From Synechococcus sp. MED850 (lineage in GTDB: Bacteria; Cyanobacteriota; Cyanobacteriia; PCC-6307; Cyanobiaceae), in assembly GCA_002700765.1 (NCBI GenBank), contig PAEP01000002.1, positions 1 through 22,661 on the forward strand: a stretch of 22,661 nucleotides of DNA, read 5' to 3'. Of this stretch, positions 16,531 through 22,661 are shown one piece after another. Every line of letters begins with the position of its first letter. Position 1 is the stretch's first letter. The notes beneath the pieces are model-generated. The model had not been told where the DNA came from, searched no databases, and saw nothing but the letters and a program-made list of their open reading frames with translations. A program made the translations under genes and the position numbers.

Positions 16531-18285
16531 ATGGCAGCCGTTGATTGGGGGCTTCTGGTCGCCTATCTCACGCTCACCCTGGTTCTTGGCCTCTGGCTTG
16601 CCCGGCGCAACAGTGGTGAGGATGACTTTTTTGTGGCTGGTCGGCGATTGAGCGGCTGGCTCGCTGGTGCGTCGATGGCAGCCACCACGTTCTCCATCGA
16701 CACGCCGCTGTATGTGGCTGGTCTTGTGGGGGCCCGTGGTCTCGCAGGGAACTGGGAGTGGTGGAGCTTCGGCCTGGCGCATGTCGCCATGGCTGTGGTG
16801 TTTGCGCCCTTGTGGCGTCGCAGTGGAGTGCTCACGGATGCTGCCTTCACCGAGCTGCGTTATGGGGGGCCTGCTGCAGCCTGGCTGCGGGGGATCAAGG
16901 CTTTCCTCCTCGCTGTGCCCGTGAATTGCATCGGCATTGGTTATGCCTTCTTGGCGTTGCGCAAGGTGGTTGAAGCGCTTGGAATCGTTTCTGGAGAACC
17001 GGCGGCTCTTGGGCTTTCCGACACCGTTTGGTTGATGGCGATCGTCGCTGCACTCGTGCTCACGTACACCGTGGCGGGTGGCCTCTGGGCTGTGGTGATC
17101 ACCGATCTCGTGCAGTTGCTGCTTGCTCTGGTCGGTGCCGGTGCCGTAGCGGTGGCCGCGTTGCAAGCCGCCGGTGGCATGGGTGCGCTGATCGAGAAGT
17201 TGGAAGCGTTGGATCGTCCTGAACTGCTCAGTCTGGTGCCCTGGACCTTTGATGATGGCTCGTTCCGCTGGTTGGACGGCGCCGGCATCAGCCTGCCGAT
17301 GTTCATGGCCTACATCGCCATTCAATGGTGGAGCTTCAGGCGCAGTGACGGCGGCGGAGAGTTCATCCAGCGCATGTTGGCCACCCGAGATGAGCAAGAG
17401 GCTCGACGGGCGGGTTGGGTGTTTCTGGTCATCAACTATTTGATCCGCAGCTGGTTGTGGGTGGTCGTTGCGCTTGCTGCGCTTGTGCTGCTTCCGCAGC
17501 AGAGCGACTGGGAGCTCAGCTACCCCGCGTTGGCGATTGAACTGCTGCCGCCAGTGGCGCTCGGACTTGTGGTGGTCTCCCTTGTTGCGGCGTTCATGAG
17601 CACGGTGAGCACCTCCGTGAACTGGGGGGCCAGTTACCTCACTCACGATCTTTACCAGCGCTTCATCAGACCAGGATCCGGCCCCAGAGAGCTGTTGTTC
17701 ATCGGCCAGTGCACCACGGTGCTGCTCCTGGTGCTCGGAGTGATCACGGCGCTGATCAGCGACAGCATCGGTACGGTGTTTCGCCTTGTAATTGCCATCG
17801 GTTCCGGGCCAGGGGTGGTGCTGGTGCTGCGCTGGTTCTGGTGGCGCGTGAATGCTGCGGCGGAGCTGGCGGCCATGCTCTGCGGATTCGTGATCGGACT
17901 GGTCACGTCCGTGCTGCCCTTGGTTCGAATTGATGACTACGGCATCCGCTTGGCGGTGATCACCGGTGTGTCCGCCGTGGTCTGGTTGGTTGTGATGCTG
18001 ATCACCCCACCAGAGTCCGACGCGGTGCTGGAGGCATTCGTCAGACAGGTGCGTCCGCCGGGCCCGGGATGGGCGCTGTGGAGACGGCGCTGTGGAGTGT
18101 CCCCCATGGAGACCTTGCCTGCCCTCGGCCGACGCTTCCTGCTGGCCAATGGTGTGCTGTTCGGAGGCCTGTTGGGAACCGGTGCTTTCCTGCTGCATCA
18201 GCAGCTGATGGGCTGGAGTTGCCTGGTGTTGCTGGTGCTTTGCCTGCTCATGCTGCGTCGATCCGCTGTTGCCACCTCCGGATGA
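16531..18285 (+). CDS. Sodium:solute symporter family (SSS) transporter
   Basis: A 584-residue inner-membrane protein with about 13 hydrophobic helices. Family features include the N-terminal DDFFVAGRRLSGWLAGASMA near residues 31-50, typical of SSS carriers where helix 1 contributes to Na binding, the helix-8 segment VSLVAAFMSTVSTSVNWGASYLTHDLYQR, and a charged C-terminal stretch with one last pair of helices. The cargo cannot be read from sequence; SSS members move sugars, amino acids, urea, proline or organic acids with sodium. The ATG at 16531 lies 9 bp after rlmN, in the same apparent operon. A 648-codon frame on the opposite strand is only a shadow of this GC-rich gene. Confidence 0.92.
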   Translation: MAAVDWGLLVAYLTLTLVLGLWLARRNSGEDDFFVAGRRLSGWLAGASMAATTFSIDTPLYVAGLVGARGLAGNWEWWSFGLAHVAMAVVFAPLWRRSGVLTDAAFTELRYGGPAAAWLRGIKAFLLAVPVNCIGIGYAFLALRKVVEALGIVSGEPAALGLSDTVWLMAIVAALVLTYTVAGGLWAVVITDLVQLLLALVGAGAVAVAALQAAGGMGALIEKLEALDRPELLSLVPWTFDDGSFRWLDGAGISLPMFMAYIAIQWWSFRRSDGGGEFIQRMLATRDEQEARRAGWVFLVINYLIRSWLWVVVALAALVLLPQQSDWELSYPALAIELLPPVALGLVVVSLVAAFMSTVSTSVNWGASYLTHDLYQRFIRPGSGPRELLFIGQCTTVLLLVLGVITALISDSIGTVFRLVIAIGSGPGVVLVLRWFWWRVNAAAELAAMLCGFVIGLVTSVLPLVRIDDYGIRLAVITGVSAVVWLVVMLITPPESDAVLEAFVRQVRPPGPGWALWRRRCGVSPMETLPALGRRFLLANGVLFGGLLGTGAFLLHQQLMGWSCLVLLVLCLLMLRRSAVATSG

Positions 18286-18313
18286 GCAGAATGCCCGCAC
18301 CAGCCCATGTCCA

Positions 18314-18439
18314 GTGGCCTTTTTTCGCTCCACACTGTTGCCGGCCTTGATCGTGATGTTGTTTGCGCTGGCCTTGTTCGCTGTCAGCGCCAGGATCTGG
18401 CTGCCCGGAGACATGCTCGCCCCTGCTCCGATCGCTTGA
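18314..18439 (+). CDS. Small single-span membrane protein (41 aa), start uncertain
   Basis: A GTG at 18314 opens a 41-residue frame: AFFRSTLLPALIVMLFALAL, then FAVSARIWLPGDMLAPAPIA. A single hydrophobic helix spans about residues 9-25, followed by a short Pro-rich tail, typical of small conserved picocyanobacterial membrane proteins. It lies 28 bp after the symporter and 30 bp before the HEAT-repeat gene. An ATG at 18282, overlapping the symporter stop as ATGA, opens another frame (MSRMPAPAHVQWPFF) that meets this one at the T6 run 18320-18325, and a -1 shift there would fuse the two into a 52-residue protein. Either the GTG start, a lost T, or programmed slippage is possible. Function unknown. 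Confidence 0.6.
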   Translation: MAFFRSTLLPALIVMLFALALFAVSARIWLPGDMLAPAPIA

Positions 18440-18469
18440 GCGCGTTCTGGCGGCTTTACGATCACCGTC

Positions 18470-19279
18470 ATGACAGACGCTTCCGGACCATCACGGGATC
18501 AGAGCCATGCCAGGCTCTCGATTGATCCGGAACTGTTGGCTCAGGAACTGGCGGCCGAGGAAGTCGGCGATCCCCTCGATTCGATTGAACCCGATCAAGA
18601 CGTTGATAACTCGCTCGAAGTTGCAAGGTCCTGTGATCAGGGTTTGATCTGGCTGGATCAAGGCCATGAACAGCGGCTACAAGGGCTTCGTGTTTTTTGC
18701 GAGCACCGCGACCCCCGCGCCGTGCCCCATCTGCTGCCGCTCCTGCAACGGCCCTGCCCGGTGGAGCGGATGAGTGCCGTCTATGCCCTTGGCCGCAACC
18801 CTTCACCTCCAGCGGTTGAACCGTTGCTTCAGCTGCTTCAGGTCGACAGCAACGCTTACGTCAGGAAGGCTGCGGCCTGGAGCCTGGGCAATTATCCGGA
18901 TGCTCCTGTCCTCAATCCATTGATTCGTGCTCTGCAGACCGACGTTGCTGCCGTGCGGTTGTGGTGTCCAGGTTCGCTTGCTGAGGCCGGGAGCCGTTCT
19001 CCAGCCAAGGCGGATCCTGCAGCGAGTCAGTTGTTGGTCAGTCTCAGGATCGACAGCGAACCGGTGGTGCGCAGCAATTGCATTTGGGCTCTGGGGCGTC
19101 TCTACGAACAGCTCGTTCAGACGCGTCAGCAGGAGATTGTTGAAGCCTGCGTTGCCTCCCTGCTGCATGACGGTGAGGCCTCCGTCAGGGATGAAGCCAG
19201 AACCGCGCTTGAACAATTGGAAGATCCTGAAGTTCTGGCTCGACTCCACACATTGATTGAAGACGGTTTCTTCGTCTGA
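18470..19279 (+). CDS. HEAT-repeat protein (PBS-lyase-like repeats)
   Basis: A 269-residue soluble protein built of helical HEAT-like repeats of the phycobilisome-lyase type. The first ~60 residues are acidic and less ordered. Repeats run from about residue 80: DPRAVPHLLPLLQ, VERMSAVYALGR, PPAVEPLLQLLQ, YVRKAAAWSLGN, then SEPVVRSNCIWALGRL and ASVRDEARTALEQLEDPEV. Such repeats make protein-binding scaffolds; CpcE/CpcF and NblB relatives act on phycobiliproteins, but no catalytic motif is visible, so a bilin role is only possible. The ATG at 18470 gives a full N-terminus. It ends about 83 bp before the DUF2997 gene, on the same strand. Confidence 0.85.
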   Translation: MTDASGPSRDQSHARLSIDPELLAQELAAEEVGDPLDSIEPDQDVDNSLEVARSCDQGLIWLDQGHEQRLQGLRVFCEHRDPRAVPHLLPLLQRPCPVERMSAVYALGRNPSPPAVEPLLQLLQVDSNAYVRKAAAWSLGNYPDAPVLNPLIRALQTDVAAVRLWCPGSLAEAGSRSPAKADPAASQLLVSLRIDSEPVVRSNCIWALGRLYEQLVQTRQQEIVEACVASLLHDGEASVRDEARTALEQLEDPEVLARLHTLIEDGFFV

Positions 19280-19301
19280 ATCCAGCAAGCCTCGGCTTGT
19301 T
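19261..19301 (+). terminator. Two small consecutive stem-loops after the HEAT-repeat gene
   Basis: AGACG (19261-19265) pairs with CGTCT (19273-19277), just before the stop codon. Then CAAGC (19286-19290), loop CTCG and GCTTG (19295-19299) form a second stem, extendable to seven pairs with an A-T and a G-U. No U-tract follows, so termination is doubtful; this may only be a weak boundary before the DUF2997 module. Confidence 0.25.
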
Positions 19302-19362
19302 ACGGACGTTTCAACGACTCCGGGAAAACGCCCTTAACATCAGGTCCGAACACGCTTTAGGA

Positions 19363-19566
19363 ATGCCTCAACGCACGATTCGTTTCACGATCAGGCCTGA
19401 TGGTCGGGTCGAAGAGCGCGTTGAAGGTCTTGCTGGCGATTCGTGTCATCAGCTCACAGAACGTCTAGAAGCTGCGCTCGGATCCGTTGAGCGTCGTGAG
19501 CCCACTGCTGAAGCGTTCCTTCAGCAGGAGACCCAATCCCAAGTTCTTCCCGCACACCTCTCCTGA
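19363..19566 (+). CDS. DUF2997 family small protein
   Basis: A 67-residue protein of the DUF2997 family, recognised by its start MPQRTIRFTIRPDGRVEERV, the Gly/Cys turn GLAGDSCHQLTERLEAALG, and its position directly before ycf35, where this family is usually found. The fold should be a short beta hairpin followed by a helix. The biochemical role is unknown. The ATG at 19363 is preferred to the upstream TTG at 19297 because AGGA lies just upstream (about 5 nt before the ATG) and the family starts here. The stop TGA shares its last base with the ATG of the next gene (TGATG), pointing to translational coupling with ycf35. Confidence 0.88.
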   Translation: MPQRTIRFTIRPDGRVEERVEGLAGDSCHQLTERLEAALGSVERREPTAEAFLQQETQSQVLPAHLS

Positions 19567-19958
19567 TGTCGCACTTCAGCACCGTTAAAACCGAGCTGCG
19601 TCAGCTGGAGCCTCTTGTGAAAGCTCTGACTGACATGGGTTACAGCCCTCTGCAGGGCAACCATTCCGTTCGTGGATATCAGGGGCAAACCGTCATGGCT
19701 GAACTGGCCATTCCAGTGGATGCAGGTGGAGATCTTGGCTTCCGCTGGAATTCCGGGGCAGGTTCCTACGAATTGGTGACCGATCTGGATCTCTGGAAGC
19801 AAAAGATTCCCGTCGAGCGCTTTCTGGCTCAACTCACCCAGCGATACGCCCTTAACACTGTCCTTGCTGCGACGCGTTCTGAGGGCTTTGAAGTGGCTGA
19901 GCAGACTCAGACCGTTGACGGTGCCATCGAATTGGTTGTGACGCGCTGGGACGCCTGA
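19566..19958 (+). CDS. ycf35: Ycf35 / DUF1257 protein
   Basis: A 130-residue protein of the DUF1257 (Ycf35) family, present in cyanobacteria and in the plastid genomes of some algae; its function is not established. Signature parts are MSHFSTVKTELRQLEPLVKA at the N-terminus, the central GYQGQ and FRWN stretch, YELVTDLDLW (about 78-87) and the C-terminal Tyr-Ala-Leu-Asn helix region. Start is fixed by the TGATG overlap with DUF2997. Its TGA (19956-19958) overlaps a CTG that is the most plausible start of the ferredoxin (CTGA). In Synechocystis, as far as I recall, ycf35 also sits beside a 4Fe-4S ferredoxin gene, which supports a shared redox-related task. Confidence 0.92.
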   Translation: MSHFSTVKTELRQLEPLVKALTDMGYSPLQGNHSVRGYQGQTVMAELAIPVDAGGDLGFRWNSGAGSYELVTDLDLWKQKIPVERFLAQLTQRYALNTVLAATRSEGFEVAEQTQTVDGAIELVVTRWDA

Positions 19959-20359
19959 AACTGAACGATCCATCACTCGCCTTTGGTCAATTCACCCAGC
20001 CTGAGGATCAACCCTCAGGTCGTGAACCTCTTCTGGGAGGAGCGCTGAGGGAAAAGGCTGTCTGGGTCGATGAGGCAACGTGCATCGGCTGTCGGTACTG
20101 CGCCCACGTGGCTTCCAACACTTTTGTTGTGGAGGCCCGGCACGGTCGATCCCGTGCCATTCGCCAGGACGGTGATACCACCGAACGCATTCAGGAGGCC
20201 ATCGACACCTGTCCAGTGGATTGCATTCATTGGGTGCCATTTGAAGAGCTTGAAACGTTGAGACAGGACCTCGCTTCACAGACGTTTCTTCCCCCAGGCT
20301 TGCCACGTCCGACCGGACAGAGTCGGATCAAACCCCGTGCCCACAGCTTCCACAGTTGA
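19955..20359 (+). CDS. [4Fe-4S] ferredoxin with probable CTG start
   Basis: A ferredoxin of about 134 residues, counted from the CTG at 19955. Cluster cysteines are Cys43, Cys46 and Cys49 (ATCIGCRYCAH) and Cys86 (DTCPVDC; Cys90 is extra), one [4Fe-4S] centre. The stretch SRAIRQDGDTTERIQEAID is typical of the cyanobacterial Fed7-like group. The frame is open from 19919 but contains no ATG, GTG or TTG before GTG 20108, and starting there would remove three of the four cluster ligands. CTG 19955 overlaps the ycf35 stop as CTGA, mirroring the other junctions here; CTG 19961 and ATT 19931 are alternatives. The gene itself is certain; the start is not. Its stop overlaps the reductase start. Confidence 0.85.
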   Translation: MKLNDPSLAFGQFTQPEDQPSGREPLLGGALREKAVWVDEATCIGCRYCAHVASNTFVVEARHGRSRAIRQDGDTTERIQEAIDTCPVDCIHWVPFEELETLRQDLASQTFLPPGLPRPTGQSRIKPRAHSFHS

Positions 20360-21588
20360 ACGACCTGCTGCCCACCCGTCGCTTCGGTCGCACAGAGCTT
20401 CAGATGCCGTTGCTCTCACTGGGTGGCATGCGCTTCCAGCAAAGCTGGACAGATCTACCTGAACAGAAGATTCAGCCCAGTTCTCAAAACAATTTGACGG
20501 CCACGTTGGAGCGGGCTGTGCGCTGTGGATTCCACCATGTCGAGACCGCTCGTCATTACGGCAGTTCAGAGCGGCAGCTGGGCTGGGCTCTGCCAACGGT
20601 TCCGGATCCGCAACGCATCCTGCAGAGCAAGGTTCCACCCAGGGAAAACACCGCCGAATTCGAAGATCAACTCAAGCTCACCTTTCAGCGGCTGGGTTGC
20701 GATCAGCTTGATCTTTTGGCGATCCATGGCATCAACCTGCCTCGCCACATTGATCAGACTTTGCGCCCTGGCGGTTGCATGGATGTGGTTCGACGGTGGC
20801 AGAAGGCTGGCCGCATTGGCCACGTTGGTTTCTCCACCCATGGCCCCACGGATTTGATCACAGCTGCAATCAAAACGGGTGCTTTTGATTACGTGAACCT
20901 GCACTGGTATTACATCAACCAGTCCAACAGCCCAGCTCTTGATGCGGCCCGCGGGCAGGACATGGGTGTGTTCATCATCAGCCCCACGGACAAGGGGGGG
21001 CATCTGCACAGTCCCTCAGCGCGACTGAGTGATCTTTGTGCACCACTGCATCCGATCGTGTTCAACGATCTGTTCTGTCTAAGCGACCCTCGCATTCACA
21101 CGATCAGCGTTGGCGCCGCGAATCCCTCGGACATCGACCTGCACCTTGAAGCAGTCAACCTGCTTCCCGATGCCGACAAGCTGCTGCCAGCTGTTCTGGC
21201 CCGCTTGCGTGGCGCTGCGGCCCAAGCTCTGGGTGACGAGTGGTTGGCCACCTGGACCGTTGGGTTGCCGTCCTGGCGAGACACACCTGGTGAGATCAAC
21301 CTTCCTGTCTTGCTCTGGTTGCACAACCTTCTGGAAGCCTGGGATCTGGAGAGCTATGCCAAAGCGCGTTACCGGTTGCTTGGTCAGGGCAGTCATTGGT
21401 TCCCAGGGGCCAATGCTGATGCCTTCGAGCGAGACGTGTCCGAACCGCAGCTCCTTGAGGCCCTGACAGGCAGTCCATGGCGTGAACAGATTCCTGGCAT
21501 CCTCAGACACCTCCAGCAGCGCCTCAGTGGAGAGCCCCTTCGGCCCCTTGCTGTTGCTCAGTCCTCGAGCGAGTCATCAGCCCCCTGA
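20356..21588 (+). CDS. Aldo/keto reductase of COG1453 type, lacking the Fe-S cysteines
   Basis: A 410-residue TIM-barrel oxidoreductase. The aldo/keto reductase tetrad is Glu63 (usually Asp), Tyr68 (VETARHYG), Lys92 (ILQSK) and His124 (LAIHGIN); NAD(P)H use is expected but unproven. The C-terminal region about 294-350 has the layout of the COG1453 domain that normally holds CxxCxxCxxxCP before a GINIP-like motif. Here it reads [10 protein letters not shown] then GEINLP, with no cysteine, and ends with a [10 protein letters not shown] motif. The substrate is unknown. The TTG at 20356 overlaps the ferredoxin stop (TTGA) and keeps the first barrel strand ([10 protein letters not shown]), which the next ATG would lose. 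It overlaps rsmG tail-to-tail by 31 bp. Confidence 0.88.
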   Translation: MNDLLPTRRFGRTELQMPLLSLGGMRFQQSWTDLPEQKIQPSSQNNLTATLERAVRCGFHHVETARHYGSSERQLGWALPTVPDPQRILQSKVPPRENTAEFEDQLKLTFQRLGCDQLDLLAIHGINLPRHIDQTLRPGGCMDVVRRWQKAGRIGHVGFSTHGPTDLITAAIKTGAFDYVNLHWYYINQSNSPALDAARGQDMGVFIISPTDKGGHLHSPSARLSDLCAPLHPIVFNDLFCLSDPRIHTISVGAANPSDIDLHLEAVNLLPDADKLLPAVLARLRGAAAQALGDEWLATWTVGLPSWRDTPGEINLPVLLWLHNLLEAWDLESYAKARYRLLGQGSHWFPGANADAFERDVSEPQLLEALTGSPWREQIPGILRHLQQRLSGEPLRPLAVAQSSSESSAP

Positions 21589-22316
21589 CCGAGGGGAAAG
21601 TTCGTCGGCAGCCCAACGGCGCGAGGGAATTGCTTTGGGCAGGGAGCTGTTGGGCGGACGCGCAGCACATGACGAAGGCCGCGACGGCTAGGCAGGTCCT
21701 GACGCTGCACGGCAGACACCTTGGCGTGGAGAGCTTGCAGGGCCCGATCCAGTTCCGTGCCGTCCGCTTTGCTCCATTGACCGCGATACAGCAACGCTGC
21801 ACCCTCGGGCTGAAGCATGGGCACCAGATATTCAGCCACGACAGGTGCCGAGGCAACGGCTCTGGCCATGGCCAGATCGAAGCTGTTGCGCCATCGGGGG
21901 TCATGGGCCGTGGTCTCGATCCGTTCGGTGCGCACCTCCACCCGTTCTGAGAGGCCTAGGGCCTCCGCCATCGCTGCCACAGCGGCCGTCTTGCGGCTGA
22001 CGGAATCAAGCAGCACGAGTTGCGCGCCAGGCAATGCAATGGCGATGGCCAGCCCGGGGAAGCCCCCACCTGTTCCGACATCGATGCATCGTCGCGGTCG
22101 ATCGGCACTGTTCAATTCGTTCTGCAGCGGCCAGAGGCTGTCGAACACCTGGTTGATCCAGAAATCGTCCCCATCGACGAGACGGGTCAGGTTCACCCTG
22201 CTGTTCCAGGTTTTCAGCAACGTCTGAAGCCTTCTGAACAGAATCAGCTGCTGCTCATTCGGCTGCCAGTTCAGGAGGCTCCAGAGATCGGCAGCGGTAC
22301 CGCTGGAGTCGGACAT
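21558..22316 (-). CDS. rsmG: 16S rRNA (guanine-527-N7) methyltransferase
   Basis: A 252-residue SAM-dependent methyltransferase (formerly GidB) that makes m7G527 in the 530 loop of 16S rRNA. The SAM site is [16 protein letters not shown] (77-92), preceded by the family motif QVFDSL (56-61) and followed by [12 protein letters not shown], where the Ser-Lys pair is conserved. The C-terminus extends about 30 residues past the usual end and is Pro-rich. The ATG at 22316 is chosen; a TTG at 22331 would add five residues. The gene converges with the reductase (31-bp overlap) and diverges from the J-domain gene with 26 bp between starts. Confidence 0.95.
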   Translation of the reverse strand: MSDSSGTAADLWSLLNWQPNEQQLILFRRLQTLLKTWNSRVNLTRLVDGDDFWINQVFDSLWPLQNELNSADRPRRCIDVGTGGGFPGLAIAIALPGAQLVLLDSVSRKTAAVAAMAEALGLSERVEVRTERIETTAHDPRWRNSFDLAMARAVASAPVVAEYLVPMLQPEGAALLYRGQWSKADGTELDRALQALHAKVSAVQRQDLPSRRGLRHVLRVRPTAPCPKQFPRAVGLPTNFPLGQGADDSLED

Positions 22317-22342
22317 CGGTCGCTGTCGCAACTCTTCCTACG

Positions 22343-22661
22343 ATGGACCACCAGGCTGAAGTTTCGGTGCAGTCCTGCCCCAGCCACTACGAACGGTTGG
22401 GCATTTCTGCTTCGGCTGATGCAGAGGCCCTTCGGCAGGCCTTTCGGCGCCGGAGCAAGGCACTCCACCCGGACACCACAACCTTGCCTGCTGATGTCGC
22501 GGCTGTTCAGTTCCAGCAGTTGCGCAGGTCCTACGACGTGCTCGCCGATCCAGAGCAGCGCCGTCGTTACGACGAACAGCTTCGCCCTCAAGTCACCAAG
22601 AACAATCCGCCATCGACATCAAATCCAGAACAGGACGGATGGCGTGGCATCGGAGAACGCC
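22343..22661 (+). CDS. J-domain (DnaJ-like) protein, N-terminal part (cut by window edge)
   Basis: The ATG at 22343 opens a frame that runs off the right end after 106 codons. Residues about 14-75 form a J domain: HYERLGISASADAEALRQAF, the catalytic His42-Pro43-Asp44 that stimulates Hsp70 ATPase, and YDVLADPEQRRRYDEQL. A Pro/Asn-rich linker follows. The absence so far of a Gly/Phe region suggests a type III J protein rather than DnaJ itself, but the C-terminus is not visible. Helix III lies after a somewhat longer HPD loop (TTTLPADV). It diverges from rsmG with almost no intergenic space. Confidence 0.88.
   Translation, partial: MDHQAEVSVQSCPSHYERLGISASADAEALRQAFRRRSKALHPDTTTLPADVAAVQFQQLRRSYDVLADPEQRRRYDEQLRPQVTKNNPPSTSNPEQDGWRGIGER

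Noticed and set aside
16525..18471. A 648-codon open frame on the minus strand covering the symporter
   Set aside because: It is rich in His, Gln, Arg and Pro with no domain or membrane pattern and lies opposite a clear SSS transporter, so it is a shadow caused by codon bias.

Overview
The window is a stretch of chromosome from a cyanobacterium, most probably a marine picocyanobacterium of the Synechococcus type. The supporting evidence is an RNA polymerase whose beta-prime subunit is split into RpoC1 and RpoC2, a roughly 635-residue insertion inside the RpoC2 trigger loop, the rpsT-tatD-rpoB-rpoC1-rpoC2 gene order shared in part with algal plastids, a one-helix high-light-inducible (Hli) chlorophyll-binding protein, and the Ycf35/DUF1257 plus DUF2997 pair. 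The octamer HIP1 (GCGATCGC), abundant in many freshwater cyanobacteria, was noticed only once. No rRNA, tRNA, insertion sequence, CRISPR array or phage gene was seen.

Layout. On the left, a minus-strand pair encodes a lipoprotein solute-binding protein and a truncated secreted protein. It diverges from a plus-strand HtrA-like serine protease followed by rpiA. rpiA runs head-on into hisD, and a single 10-bp palindrome supplies both stop codons. hisD then diverges from the rpsT-tatD-rpoB-rpoC1-rpoC2 block (4482-15284). rpoB has a 289-nt leader with a candidate promoter, a possible 25-codon upstream ORF and an 8-bp hairpin capped by a UUCG tetraloop. Directly after rpoC2 come hli, rlmN (overlapping the hli stop by GTGA), a sodium:solute symporter, a very small membrane protein whose start is ambiguous, and a HEAT-repeat protein.

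The most interesting part is 19363-21588. DUF2997, ycf35, a [4Fe-4S] ferredoxin and an aldo/keto reductase follow each other with stop-start overlaps at every junction (TGATG, CTGA, TTGA). The ferredoxin has no ATG, GTG or TTG upstream of its cluster cysteines, which suggests a CTG start. The reductase looks like a COG1453-type enzyme whose usual C-terminal ferredoxin-like Cys motif has been lost, and a free ferredoxin is translated just upstream. This could be a small redox module in which the electron-transfer part is supplied in trans.

At the right end, rsmG is on the minus strand, overlapping the reductase tail-to-tail by 31 bp. It diverges with only 26 bp between start codons from a J-domain protein that runs off the window. 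Most of the window is housekeeping: transcription, translation, histidine synthesis and the pentose phosphate pathway. The unusual content lies in the junctions, the rpoB leader and the ferredoxin/reductase module.
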